This document shows positions 1 through 6,725 of a DNA stretch of 64,000 bases, piece after piece. The stretch covers positions 285,747-349,746 of the forward strand of contig JBGAFI010000003.1 in the NCBI GenBank assembly GCA_044227325.1, read 5' to 3'. The position numbers and the translations under genes were made by a program. Under the pieces are notes generated by a model. The model did not search any database and was not told where the DNA came from. It saw only the letters and a program-made list of their open reading frames with translations. The DNA is from PFJX01 sp044227325 (GTDB taxonomy: Bacteria; Pseudomonadota; Gammaproteobacteria; Burkholderiales; Thiobacillaceae). Position 1 is the stretch's first letter. Every line of letters starts with the position of its first letter.

Positions 1-188
1 TGTCGCGCGGCGCCCTGGAGCGGGTCGAGGCGCGCTACACCTGGCGCCGCTACGCCGAACGCATGATGACCCTGTCGCGCATCTACGGCTTCTGGAAGTT
101 CGTCAGCAACCTGGAGCGGGAGGAAACCGCCCGCTATCTCCAGATGTTCTATCACCTGCAAATGCGGCCATTGGCCCGCGCGATCTAA
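1..188 (+). CDS. Sucrose synthase, C-terminal end (partial, 5' end outside window)
   Basis: Only the last 61 residues are in the window, reading in frame from base 3 to TAA at 186-188. The peptide contains RVEARYTW, YGFWKFVSNLE and RYLQMFYHLQMRPLA, which match the conserved C-terminal tail of plant and bacterial sucrose synthases (GT4 family retaining glycosyltransferases that interconvert sucrose plus UDP/ADP with fructose plus NDP-glucose). Such genes occur in Thiobacillus- and Nitrosomonas-type betaproteobacteria, where sucrose serves as a compatible solute or carbon store. The GT-B catalytic domains lie upstream and cannot be checked. Family assignment is firm from the tail alone; the completeness of the gene is unknown. 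Confidence 0.85.
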   Translation, partial: SRGALERVEARYTWRRYAERMMTLSRIYGFWKFVSNLEREETARYLQMFYHLQMRPLARAI

Positions 189-198
189 GGAAACACCC

Positions 199-1110
199 AT
201 GGATATCCCCTCCCTCATCCTCAAGGACCTGGGCGAATGGCGCGAATTCGTGCACGTGCTCATGCGCATCGGCGTCATCCTGGTCATCGCCTGGATTCTG
301 CTGACCTTGTCGCGCAAGATCATTCCCATGCTGCGCAAGCAGTTGCAGAAGCACACGGACGACCCGGAGCAGCAGAAGCGCCTGGAAACCCTGGGCCGGG
401 TGCTGCGCTACACCGCCGCCGTCGTCATCACCCTCATCACCGGCATGCTGGTGCTGTCCGAGCTGGGCATCTCCATCGCCCCCATCCTCGCCTCCGCCGG
501 CGTGGTCGGCCTGGCCATCGGCTTCGGCGCCCAGAGCCTGGTCAAGGACTACTTCACCGGCCTGTTCCTGCTGCTGGAAAACCAGGTGCACCAGGGCGAC
601 GTGGTGGAAGTCGCCGGCCTGGGCGGCCTGGTGGAGGAGATCACCCTGCGCTACATCCGCCTGCGCGACTACGAGGGGACGGTCCATTTCGTGCCCAACA
701 GCGCCGTCACCACCGTCTCCAACCGCAGCCGCGGCTTTGCCTTCGCGGTGGTGGACGTGGGCGTCGCCTACCGGGAGGACGTGGGCGAGGTGTTCCAGGC
801 GATTCGCGAGGTGGCGGCGGCCATGCGCGCCGACGCCACCATCGGCCCGCTCATCCTGGAAGACCTGGATCTGGCCGGCGTCGACGCCTGGGCCGACTCG
901 GCGGTCATGATCCGCTTCCGCGTCAAGGTGCTGCCGCTGCAGCAATGGACCGTGAAGCGGGAATTCCTGCTGCGCCTGAAACTGGAGTTCGACCGGCGCG
1001 GCATCGAGATTCCCTTCCCCCACCTCACGCTCTATCCCGGCCAGGCCAAGGACGGCGGCGCGCCGCCGTTGCGCTTGGTGACGGAGCGGCCGTTACCGAA
1101 TGAGGCTTGA
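199..1110 (+). CDS. MscS-family small-conductance mechanosensitive channel
   Basis: This 303-aa protein is a likely inner-membrane, pressure-relief channel. Three hydrophobic segments lie at about residues 19-38, 68-90 and 93-130. The third is the glycine/alanine-rich pore helix (GVVGLAIGFGAQSLVKDYFTG), the signature of the MscS family, and is followed by the beta domain (GDVVEV, VHFVPNS) and a C-terminal alpha/beta domain. The length is close to E. coli MscS (286 aa). The ATG at 199 has AAGGAA a few bases upstream and sits 10 bp after the sucrose synthase stop, so the two are probably co-transcribed; a sucrose-making gene next to an osmotic safety valve fits a shared osmoadaptation role. That link is inference. 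Confidence 0.9.
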   Translation: MDIPSLILKDLGEWREFVHVLMRIGVILVIAWILLTLSRKIIPMLRKQLQKHTDDPEQQKRLETLGRVLRYTAAVVITLITGMLVLSELGISIAPILASAGVVGLAIGFGAQSLVKDYFTGLFLLLENQVHQGDVVEVAGLGGLVEEITLRYIRLRDYEGTVHFVPNSAVTTVSNRSRGFAFAVVDVGVAYREDVGEVFQAIREVAAAMRADATIGPLILEDLDLAGVDAWADSAVMIRFRVKVLPLQQWTVKREFLLRLKLEFDRRGIEIPFPHLTLYPGQAKDGGAPPLRLVTERPLPNEA

Positions 1111-1171
1111 ATTAGGTGGGCGGACCAGGGCGTTTGCGTTCCATTCCAGCGATGGGCGGCCGGCCGCAGTT

Positions 1172-1973
1172 TCAGACCCTCCATGCGTTGTCCAGTTTTC
1201 GATGGACGTAAGACAAAATACCCAGCACATCTATCGCGTCTTGCTCGGGCATGGCCCATACGACTTTTGGCGCGTGGGCCGTCGGGTTCCGAATGGCGCC
1301 GAAAACGCCAACCAGTAGATTGGCAATGCCCTTCTGTTCACTCACTTCGGTTTCGGTCTTGAGTGAATTAAGGGCAATGAGCGGTGCTTTGGTCGAGAAA
1401 GCCTGATTTACAAGTTCCGCGCCATCCGATCCAAGCCCCGAAATGAGACGAATACGTTCAGCGACGCCTTTCGAGGCTTCAAGAACGGCGTGGAAGTAGT
1501 TCTCTTGTAGCAGCTCTGCTTGGCAGTATTTCAGTACCTCGGGATGAGTCCCGCGATCTTGCAAGATGGTACGCAGATGTCCCGCACGGGCGCGGGCGCC
1601 TTCGAGCGTAGTTTCAACCGTAGTGTGAACGACTTGGCCATCCTCGCGCACGGCATAGCCCGCAAAGGCGAGGGCAACGTTCAGCTTATCGTGGCGCCAT
1701 CTGAAAAGTTCAGGCTTCGTTGCGTAACGCGCTGGTGCCATGGCCTTGTTGATGAACTTGATCAGGTGATTTCCTGCATCGTGTTTGTTTTGCGTAGCGG
1801 CGAATGCGTTATACAGGCGCTGTCACATTCTTGAATGTCGGAGAGGGATCCAAAGCCCCGACTTCACGCAGAATATGTTCAATCTCCTGGCCTGTTAGCC
1901 CCTGGGCCGTGTCGCCGAGCACCTTGCATGCCGCTTCAAGTTGCGCCGAGTTGAAGCAGGGCAGCTTGGGCAT
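1172..1973 (-). pseudogene. TIGR02391 (Ymh-type) family protein, frameshifted
   Basis: Two reading frames on the minus strand together make one complete TIGR02391-type protein. The N-terminal part starts at ATG 1973 (MPKLPCFNSAQLEAACKVLG...) and stops at TAA 1809-1811 after 54 residues. The rest continues one frame over from about 1822 (QRLYNAFAATQNK, NHLIKFINKAMAPARY) to the stop at 1172, with the family hallmarks ELLQENYFHAVLEA, SEQKGIANLLVG and RNPTAHAP. Restoring one base near 1822-1826 would give about 266 aa, near the family's usual size. The family's function is unknown; members are scattered in accessory and defence-rich DNA. Base composition is lower in GC than the flanks. It is either an inactivated gene or a sequencing error; an internal start at 1741 could give a 189-aa fragment. 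Confidence 0.75.
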
Positions 1974-2015
1974 GGCTTATTGGTGCCAATGGGTGAGGGA
2001 CGGGGAGTTGCAAGC

Positions 2016-2330
2016 TTATGCCGCTTGCAACTCTGGTGCCCGTTCAACGATAGGTGCCGGGCGTTGCCCCGCCAGCCACAGGTCGTAGTCCATTTGCAGG
2101 CCAAGCCAGACTTCCGCGCGGCCGCCGCGTTCCGGGCCGAGCCAGGCCTCGATGCGGCGGGCCATGTCCGGGGAAATGCCCGCGTGGCAATTGAGGATGC
2201 GGGACAGGGCGGTGCGGGTAATGCCCAGTTGCCGCGCGGCGTCGGTGACGCTAAGACCCAGGGCTGGGAGGATGTCCTCGCGTAGCGTTTCCCCAGGGTG
2301 GGGCGGGTTGAACATGCGGCTCATAGCCAT
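2016..2330 (-). CDS. higA: HigA-family antitoxin (XRE HTH)
   Basis: This 104-aa protein begins with HPGETLREDILPALGLSVTDAARQLGITRTALSRILN, the typical HigA (VapI-type) helix-turn-helix, followed by the GISPDMARRIEAWLG segment and a short C-terminal tail. HigA neutralises the HigB mRNA interferase and represses the operon by binding the promoter. It lies 5 bp downstream of higB, the toxin-first order characteristic of higBA. The start is taken at ATG 2330; a second ATG two codons on (MSRMF...) would also work. It is part of a lower-GC accessory patch with the TIGR02391 pseudogene. Confidence 0.9.
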   Translation of the reverse strand: MAMSRMFNPPHPGETLREDILPALGLSVTDAARQLGITRTALSRILNCHAGISPDMARRIEAWLGPERGGRAEVWLGLQMDYDLWLAGQRPAPIVERAPELQAA

Positions 2331-2335
2331 CTCTC

Positions 2336-2614
2336 CTAGTGGTAGTCCTGATAGTCGACCAGGACGGTATCTTCATCTTCAAAAGCAAAAGTCAGGCGCC
2401 AGTTGCCATTTACCCAGACCGACCAATGTCCCTTGAACCTGCCCGTCAAGGGGTGTAGACGCCAACCGGGGATATTCATGTCGTCTGGTCGCGTTGCCCG
2501 GTCAAGATGCTTCAATTGGCGCCCCAGACGGGAGGCGTGCTCGGGTTGGATTCCAGCCTTGCTCCCGGTCTCGAAAAATTCTCTGACACCACGATGTCTG
2601 AAGCTCTTGATCAT
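2336..2614 (-). CDS. higB: HigB-family toxin (RelE superfamily mRNA interferase)
   Basis: This 92-aa protein starts MIKSFRHRGVREFFETGSKAGIQPEHASRL, matching the HigB/YgjN N-terminus, and ends with GNWRLTFAFEDEDTVLVDYQDYH, the conserved RelE-fold C-terminus with its catalytic-type basic and aromatic residues. An upstream in-frame ATG (2644) adds ten residues not seen in the family, so ATG 2614 is preferred. HigB cleaves mRNA in ribosomes when freed from HigA. It is the first gene of the higBA operon and appears intact, so the pair may be active in stabilising this accessory patch. Confidence 0.9.
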   Translation of the reverse strand: MIKSFRHRGVREFFETGSKAGIQPEHASRLGRQLKHLDRATRPDDMNIPGWRLHPLTGRFKGHWSVWVNGNWRLTFAFEDEDTVLVDYQDYH

Positions 2615-2665
2615 CTGTGTAGTGTAGCTTAACGGGCGACGCACATTGCAGCGACGCGCGACCGC

Positions 2666-3616
2666 TCAATATTTCCCGCATTCCACTCCGCAACACGCGC
2701 CGCCGCCGCCCGGCGCGCAGGACGATTCGCCGAGTTGCCCCAGCAGGAAATCCAGGAAGGCCCGCGCCACCACGGAAATCTGCCGTCCCGCCGGGTAGAC
2801 CGCGTACCAGTGGCGCAGGATGGGAAAGCCTTCCGCTTCCAGTACCGCGAACTGGCCGGGCTGGTGCAGGGTGAGGGCGTGGCAGGAGAGGGCGGAGATG
2901 CCCAGGTCGGCGAGGATGGCCTGCTTGATGGCTTCGTTGCTGCCCAGTTCCAGGCGTGGGCGCAGGGTCAGGCCGCGATCCTGGAACAGCCGCTCGATGG
3001 CCTTGCGCGTGCCGGAGCCGGCTTCGCGCATGACCCAGGGTTCTTGCGCCAGACGTTCCAGGGAAATGTTCTTTTGCCCGGCAAGGGAATGGCCGGGGGC
3101 GGCGAGGACGACGATGGGGTTGTCCATGATCGGCGTGGCGACCACGTCGATCTCCTCGGGCGGCGTGCCCAGCAGGTAGAGGTCGTCCAGGTTGTCGGCC
3201 ATGCTGGCCAGCACCTGCTCCTTGTTGGTGACGCGCAGGCTCAAGTCGATGCCCGGGTGCAGCTTGGAAAACTCCCCCAGCAGGCGCGGTGCGAAATAGG
3301 AGGCGGTGGTGATGGCCATGAGCTTGAGCTTGCCCTTCTCCAGACCGCGCCGCTGGGCCACGGACATGGTGTAGCGGTCGAGGATGGCGAAGATGTCCCG
3401 GCTGGCCTGGGCCAGTTCGCGGCCGTCCTCGGTGAGCGACACCTTTTTGCCCACCTGTTCCACCAGGGGCACGCCCACGGCTTCGCTGAGCTTCTTCATC
3501 TGCATGGAGACGGTGGGCTGGGTCAGGTAAAGCTCCTCGGAGGCGCGCGTGAAACTGCTCAGGCGGGCGATGGCCTCGAAGATTTCCAGTTGGCGGAAGG
3601 TGGTGTGGTGGCGCAT
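2666..3616 (-). CDS. cbbR: CbbR, LysR-type regulator of the RuBisCO operon
   Basis: This 316-aa LysR-type regulator has an N-terminal winged HTH (residues about 5-65, FRQLEIFEAIARLSSFTRASEELYLTQPTVSMQMKKL) and a C-terminal periplasmic-binding-like effector domain (about 90-300). It is transcribed divergently from cbbL, the classic arrangement of cbbR, which senses metabolites such as RuBP or NADPH and activates the cbb operon while repressing itself. The start was set at ATG 3616 (MRHHTTFRQLEIF) because the longer reading upstream is low-complexity translation of a repeat. The C-terminus ends in a cysteine-rich tail (CAPGGGGACCGVECGKY), unusual for the family and possibly lineage-specific. 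Confidence 0.92.
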   Translation of the reverse strand: MRHHTTFRQLEIFEAIARLSSFTRASEELYLTQPTVSMQMKKLSEAVGVPLVEQVGKKVSLTEDGRELAQASRDIFAILDRYTMSVAQRRGLEKGKLKLMAITTASYFAPRLLGEFSKLHPGIDLSLRVTNKEQVLASMADNLDDLYLLGTPPEEIDVVATPIMDNPIVVLAAPGHSLAGQKNISLERLAQEPWVMREAGSGTRKAIERLFQDRGLTLRPRLELGSNEAIKQAILADLGISALSCHALTLHQPGQFAVLEAEGFPILRHWYAVYPAGRQISVVARAFLDFLLGQLGESSCAPGGGGACCGVECGKY

Positions 3617-3647
3617 GGCTTTTCGCGTGGGGTGTGGGACGTGAAAC

Positions 3648-3685
3648 GTGAAATGTGAGGTGGGGCGCGGCGCGTCACATTTCAC
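3648..3685. repeat. Perfect 11-bp inverted repeat of the GTGAAA type
   Basis: GTGAAATGTGA (3648-3658) and TCACATTTCAC (3675-3685) are exact reverse complements separated by 16 bp. The left arm is preceded by a further copy, GTGAAACGTG. Similar GTGAAAcGTGA-like strings recur in the cbbL-cbbS gap (5253-5275) and in the cbbQ-cbbO gap (6626-6716), so this is a dispersed intergenic repeat and not a single operator. Confidence 0.7.
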
Positions 3686-3689
3686 CACA

Positions 3690-3757
3690 GACATAGACGT
3701 TGATCTATCCATAGCATAGAAAATCGTGACTGTTATTTATGGCTATGCGCGGCCAAC
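3690..3757 (+). promoter_or_regulatory. AT-rich cbbR-cbbL intergenic promoter/operator region
   Basis: The gap between cbbR and cbbL has an AT-rich core holding an imperfect inverted repeat, CATAGCATA (3710-3718) and TATGGCTATG (3738-3747), plus T-N11-A patterns typical of LysR-type boxes (for example TATCCATAGCATA). Divergent cbb promoters with CbbR bound in between are well established. No convincing -35/-10 pair could be fixed by eye, so only the region is called. Confidence 0.45.
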
Positions 3758-3826
3758 ATGCGTCCCACTTCGGATCGAGATTCACCCGATCCGTCGGACC
3801 AACCACATTCCCGCAAGGAGCGACAC

Positions 3827-5248
3827 ATGGCCGTCAAGACTTACAACGCTGGTGTGAAGGAATACCGCCAGACTTACTGGACCCCGAATTACACCCCGCT
3901 GGATACCGACATCCTGGCGGTGTTCAAGATCACCCCGCAGCCGGGTGTCGACCGCGAGGAAGTCGCCGCCGCGGTGGCCGCCGAATCGTCCACCGGCACC
4001 TGGACCACGGTGTGGACCGACCTGCTGACCGACCTGGACTACTACAAGGGCCGCGCCTACAAGATCGAGGACGTGCCCGGCGACGACACCTGCTTCTACG
4101 CCTTCGTGGCCTATCCCATCGACCTGTTCGAGGAAGGCTCCGTGGTCAACGTGCTGACCTCGCTGGTCGGCAACGTGTTCGGCTTCAAGGCGCTGCGCGC
4201 CCTGCGTCTGGAAGACGTGCGCTTCCCCATCGCCTACATCAAGACCTGCGGCGGTCCGCCCAACGGCATCCAGGTCGAGCGCGACAAGATGAACAAGTAT
4301 GGTCGTCCGCTGCTGGGCTGCACCATCAAGCCCAAGCTGGGCCTGTCCGCGAAGAACTACGGGCGCGCCGTCTACGAGTGCCTGCGCGGCGGCCTGGACT
4401 TCACCAAGGACGACGAGAACGTCAACAGCCAGCCCTTCATGCGGTGGCGCGACCGTTTCGCCTTCGTGCACGAAGCCACGATGAAGGCCGAGCGGGAAAC
4501 CGGCGAGCGCAAGGGCCACTACCTGAACGTGACCGCGCCGACGCCGGAAGAGATGTACAAGCGGGCCGAGTTCGCCAAGGAAATCGGCGCGCCCATCATC
4601 ATGCACGACTACCTGACCGGCGGCCTCACCGCCAACACGGGTCTGGCCAACTGGTGCCGCGACAACGGCATGCTGCTGCACATCCACCGCGCCATGCACG
4701 CCGTGCTCGACCGCAACCCGCACCATGGCATCCATTTCCGCGTGCTGACCAAGGTGTTGCGCCTGTCCGGCGGCGACCACCTGCACTCCGGCACCGTCGT
4801 CGGCAAGCTGGAAGGCGACCGCGAAGCGACCCTGGGCTGGATCGACACCATGCGCGACGAGTTCATCAAGGAAGACCGCAGCCGCGGCCTGTTCTTCGAC
4901 CAGGACTGGGGTTCCATGCCCGGCGTGCTGCCGGTCGCCTCCGGCGGCATCCACGTGTGGCACATGCCCGCGCTGGTCTCCATCTTCGGTGACGACTCGG
5001 TCTTGCAGTTCGGCGGCGGCACCCTCGGACACCCCTGGGGCAACGCCGCCGGCGCCGCCGCCAACCGCGTCGCCCTGGAAGCCTGTGTGGAAGCCCGCAA
5101 CCAGGGCCGCCAGATCGAGAAGGAAGGCAAGGACATCCTGACCGCGGCCGCCGCCCACAGCCCCGAACTGAAGATCGCCATGGAAACGTGGAAAGAGATC
5201 AAGTTCGAGTTCGACACCGTCGACAAGCTGGATGTGGCCCACAAGTAA
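3827..5248 (+). CDS. cbbL: RuBisCO large subunit, form I (IA type)
   Basis: This 473-aa protein catalyses carboxylation of ribulose-1,5-bisphosphate in the Calvin cycle. The N-terminus MAVKTYNAGVKEYRQTYWTPNYTP is that of form IA enzymes. The activator lysine that is carbamylated is Lys194 in GGLDFTKDDENVNSQPF, with the Mg ligands Asp196 and Glu197, and the loop-6 lysine is Lys327 in VVGKLEGDR. AAGGAG at 3815-3820 supports ATG 3827 over the longer frame. It is followed by cbbS, cbbQ and cbbO, the arrangement of non-carboxysomal form IAq enzymes; no carboxysome shell genes are seen. Expression is presumably under CbbR, encoded divergently. Confidence 0.98.
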   Translation: MAVKTYNAGVKEYRQTYWTPNYTPLDTDILAVFKITPQPGVDREEVAAAVAAESSTGTWTTVWTDLLTDLDYYKGRAYKIEDVPGDDTCFYAFVAYPIDLFEEGSVVNVLTSLVGNVFGFKALRALRLEDVRFPIAYIKTCGGPPNGIQVERDKMNKYGRPLLGCTIKPKLGLSAKNYGRAVYECLRGGLDFTKDDENVNSQPFMRWRDRFAFVHEATMKAERETGERKGHYLNVTAPTPEEMYKRAEFAKEIGAPIIMHDYLTGGLTANTGLANWCRDNGMLLHIHRAMHAVLDRNPHHGIHFRVLTKVLRLSGGDHLHSGTVVGKLEGDREATLGWIDTMRDEFIKEDRSRGLFFDQDWGSMPGVLPVASGGIHVWHMPALVSIFGDDSVLQFGGGTLGHPWGNAAGAAANRVALEACVEARNQGRQIEKEGKDILTAAAAHSPELKIAMETWKEIKFEFDTVDKLDVAHK

Positions 5249-5333
5249 TGCGTGAAACGCGACGAGCGAAACGTGAGCGCGGCGCCCGCGCCCGTTTCCC
5301 CGCCGAGCCAATCGATATCTGAAAGGAACCGAC

Positions 5334-5690
5334 ATGTCTGAAGTGATGGATTACAAAAGCCGCCTGAGCGACCCCGCCAGCCGCAAATTCGAGACCTTCT
5401 CCTACCTGCCCGCGATGGACGCGGACAATATCCGCAAGCAGGTCGAGTACCTGGTGCGGAAAGGCTGGAACCCGGCCGTCGAGCACACCGAGCCCGAGCA
5501 CCTGATGGACTCCTACTGGTACATGTGGAAGCTGCCCATGTTCGGCGAGACCGACGTCGACCGCATCCTGGGCGAAGCCGAAGCCTGCAAGAAGGCCAAT
5601 CCCAACAACCACGTCCGTCTGATCGGCTACAACAACTTCAACCAGTCCCAAGGCGCGGCGATGGTGATCTTCCGCGGCAAGACGGTTTGA
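5334..5690 (+). CDS. cbbS: RuBisCO small subunit, form I
   Basis: This 118-aa small subunit caps the L8S8 holoenzyme. Family hallmarks include RKFETFSYLPAMD near the N-terminus, YLVRKGWNPAVEHTEP, YWYMWKLPMFGE and the C-terminal HVRLIGYNNFNQSQGAAMVIFRG. GAAAGGAACC precedes ATG 5334. It follows cbbL by 85 bp and is separated from cbbQ by a palindromic repeat that might set the lower level of the downstream activase genes. Confidence 0.97.
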   Translation: MSEVMDYKSRLSDPASRKFETFSYLPAMDADNIRKQVEYLVRKGWNPAVEHTEPEHLMDSYWYMWKLPMFGETDVDRILGEAEACKKANPNNHVRLIGYNNFNQSQGAAMVIFRGKTV

Positions 5691-5705
5691 GCCTTGTCTG
5701 ATCGG

Positions 5706-5812
5706 CCTCCCCCTTTGTAAAAGGGGGATTGCGGGGGATTCCGCCGCGTCCGCGACCGCCGGCCCGGTAAGAATCCCCCCTACCCGCCCTTTGCGAAGAG
5801 GGGAACGAGGAA
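5706..5812. repeat. Long imperfect inverted repeat between cbbS and cbbQ
   Basis: Two arms of roughly 35-40 nt (about 5706-5745 and 5771-5812) are imperfect reverse complements. The left arm holds CCCCCTTTGTAAAAGGGGGA then GGGGGATTC; the right arm holds GAATCCCCCC then GCCCTTTGCGAAGAGGGGA. Each arm also contains its own smaller palindrome (CCCCCTTT...AAAGGGGG). Sequences of this CCCCCTTT-type are common dispersed intergenic repeats in proteobacteria. In the cbb transcript it could fold into a strong stem and act as a processing or attenuation element; that is inference. Confidence 0.65.
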
Positions 5813-5818
5813 CCCACC

Positions 5819-6622
5819 ATGACCGCACTCATCGACCAATACCGCATCACCGAAGAACCCTACTACCGCCCCGTCGCCGACGAGGTGGAGCTGTATGAAG
5901 CCGCCTATTCCGTGCGCATGCCGATGATGTTGAAAGGCCCCACCGGCTGCGGCAAGACGCGCTTCGTCGAATACATGGCGCACAAGCTGGGCAAGCCGCT
6001 GATCACCGTGGCCTGCAACGAGGACATGACCGCCTCCGATCTGGTCGGCCGCTTCCTGCTCAGCGCCCAGGGCACCGAATGGCAGGACGGTCCGCTGGCC
6101 ATCGGCGCCCGCCACGGCGCCATCGTCTACCTGGACGAAATCGTCGAGGCGCGCCAGGACACCACCGTCGTCATCCACCCGCTCACCGACAACCGCCGTG
6201 TGCTGCCCTTGGAGAAGAAAGGCGAGCTGGTGCACGCCCACCCGGATTTCCAGATTGTGATTTCCTACAACCCGGGTTATCAGTCCCTGATGAAGGACTT
6301 GAAGCAGTCCACCAAGCAGCGTTTCGGCGGTCTCGATTTCACCTATCCGGAACACGCCATCGAGACCGAGATCGTCGCCCATGAATCCGGCGTCGACGCC
6401 GACATCGCCGGCAAGCTGGTGTCCATCGCCGAGCGCTCGCGCAACCTGAAGGGCCACGGTCTGGACGAGGGCCTGTCCACCCGCATGCTGATCTACGCCG
6501 GTTCCTTGGTCGCCAAGGGGGTCAAGCCGATGGCCGCCTGCCGCGTCGCCCTGGTGCGGCCGATCACCGACGACCCGGACATGCGCGATGCGCTGGACGC
6601 GGCGGTCAGCACCTTCTTCTGA
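5819..6622 (+). CDS. cbbQ: CbbQ, MoxR-family AAA+ ATPase (RuBisCO activase motor)
   Basis: This 267-aa AAA+ protein has Walker A GPTGCGKT at residues 40-47, Walker B IVYLDE with Asp106 and Glu107, and the DLVGRFLL segment of the CbbQ/NorQ/GpvN group. With CbbO it forms an ATP-driven complex that removes inhibitory sugar phosphates from form I RuBisCO. ATG 5819 follows GGGGAACGAGGAA. Its place directly after cbbLS and before cbbO supports this function over NorQ. Confidence 0.95.
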   Translation: MTALIDQYRITEEPYYRPVADEVELYEAAYSVRMPMMLKGPTGCGKTRFVEYMAHKLGKPLITVACNEDMTASDLVGRFLLSAQGTEWQDGPLAIGARHGAIVYLDEIVEARQDTTVVIHPLTDNRRVLPLEKKGELVHAHPDFQIVISYNPGYQSLMKDLKQSTKQRFGGLDFTYPEHAIETEIVAHESGVDADIAGKLVSIAERSRNLKGHGLDEGLSTRMLIYAGSLVAKGVKPMAACRVALVRPITDDPDMRDALDAAVSTFF

Positions 6623-6625
6623 GCG

Positions 6626-6720
6626 TGACAGGTGACACGTGAAATGTAGGCGCTGATCAAACCGCTTCACTTTTCACTTGAGCCGCGCGGCGGCAAGTCA
6701 CCTTTCACCTTTCACCGGAG
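6626..6720. repeat. GTGAAA-type inverted repeats in the cbbQ-cbbO gap
   Basis: The gap contains GTGACAGGTGACACGTGAAA on the left and a run of inverse copies on the right: CTTCACTTTTCACTTGAG, then AAGTCACCTTTCACC and TTTCACC. The left and right parts can pair and resemble the perfect repeat upstream of cbbL. It leaves little room for a separate promoter. Confidence 0.6.
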
Positions 6721-6725
6721 CAGCC

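Noticed and set aside
5819..6622. NorQ (nitric oxide reductase activation) for the AAA+ gene
   Set aside because: Location directly after cbbLS and before cbbO fits CbbQ; no nor genes are near.
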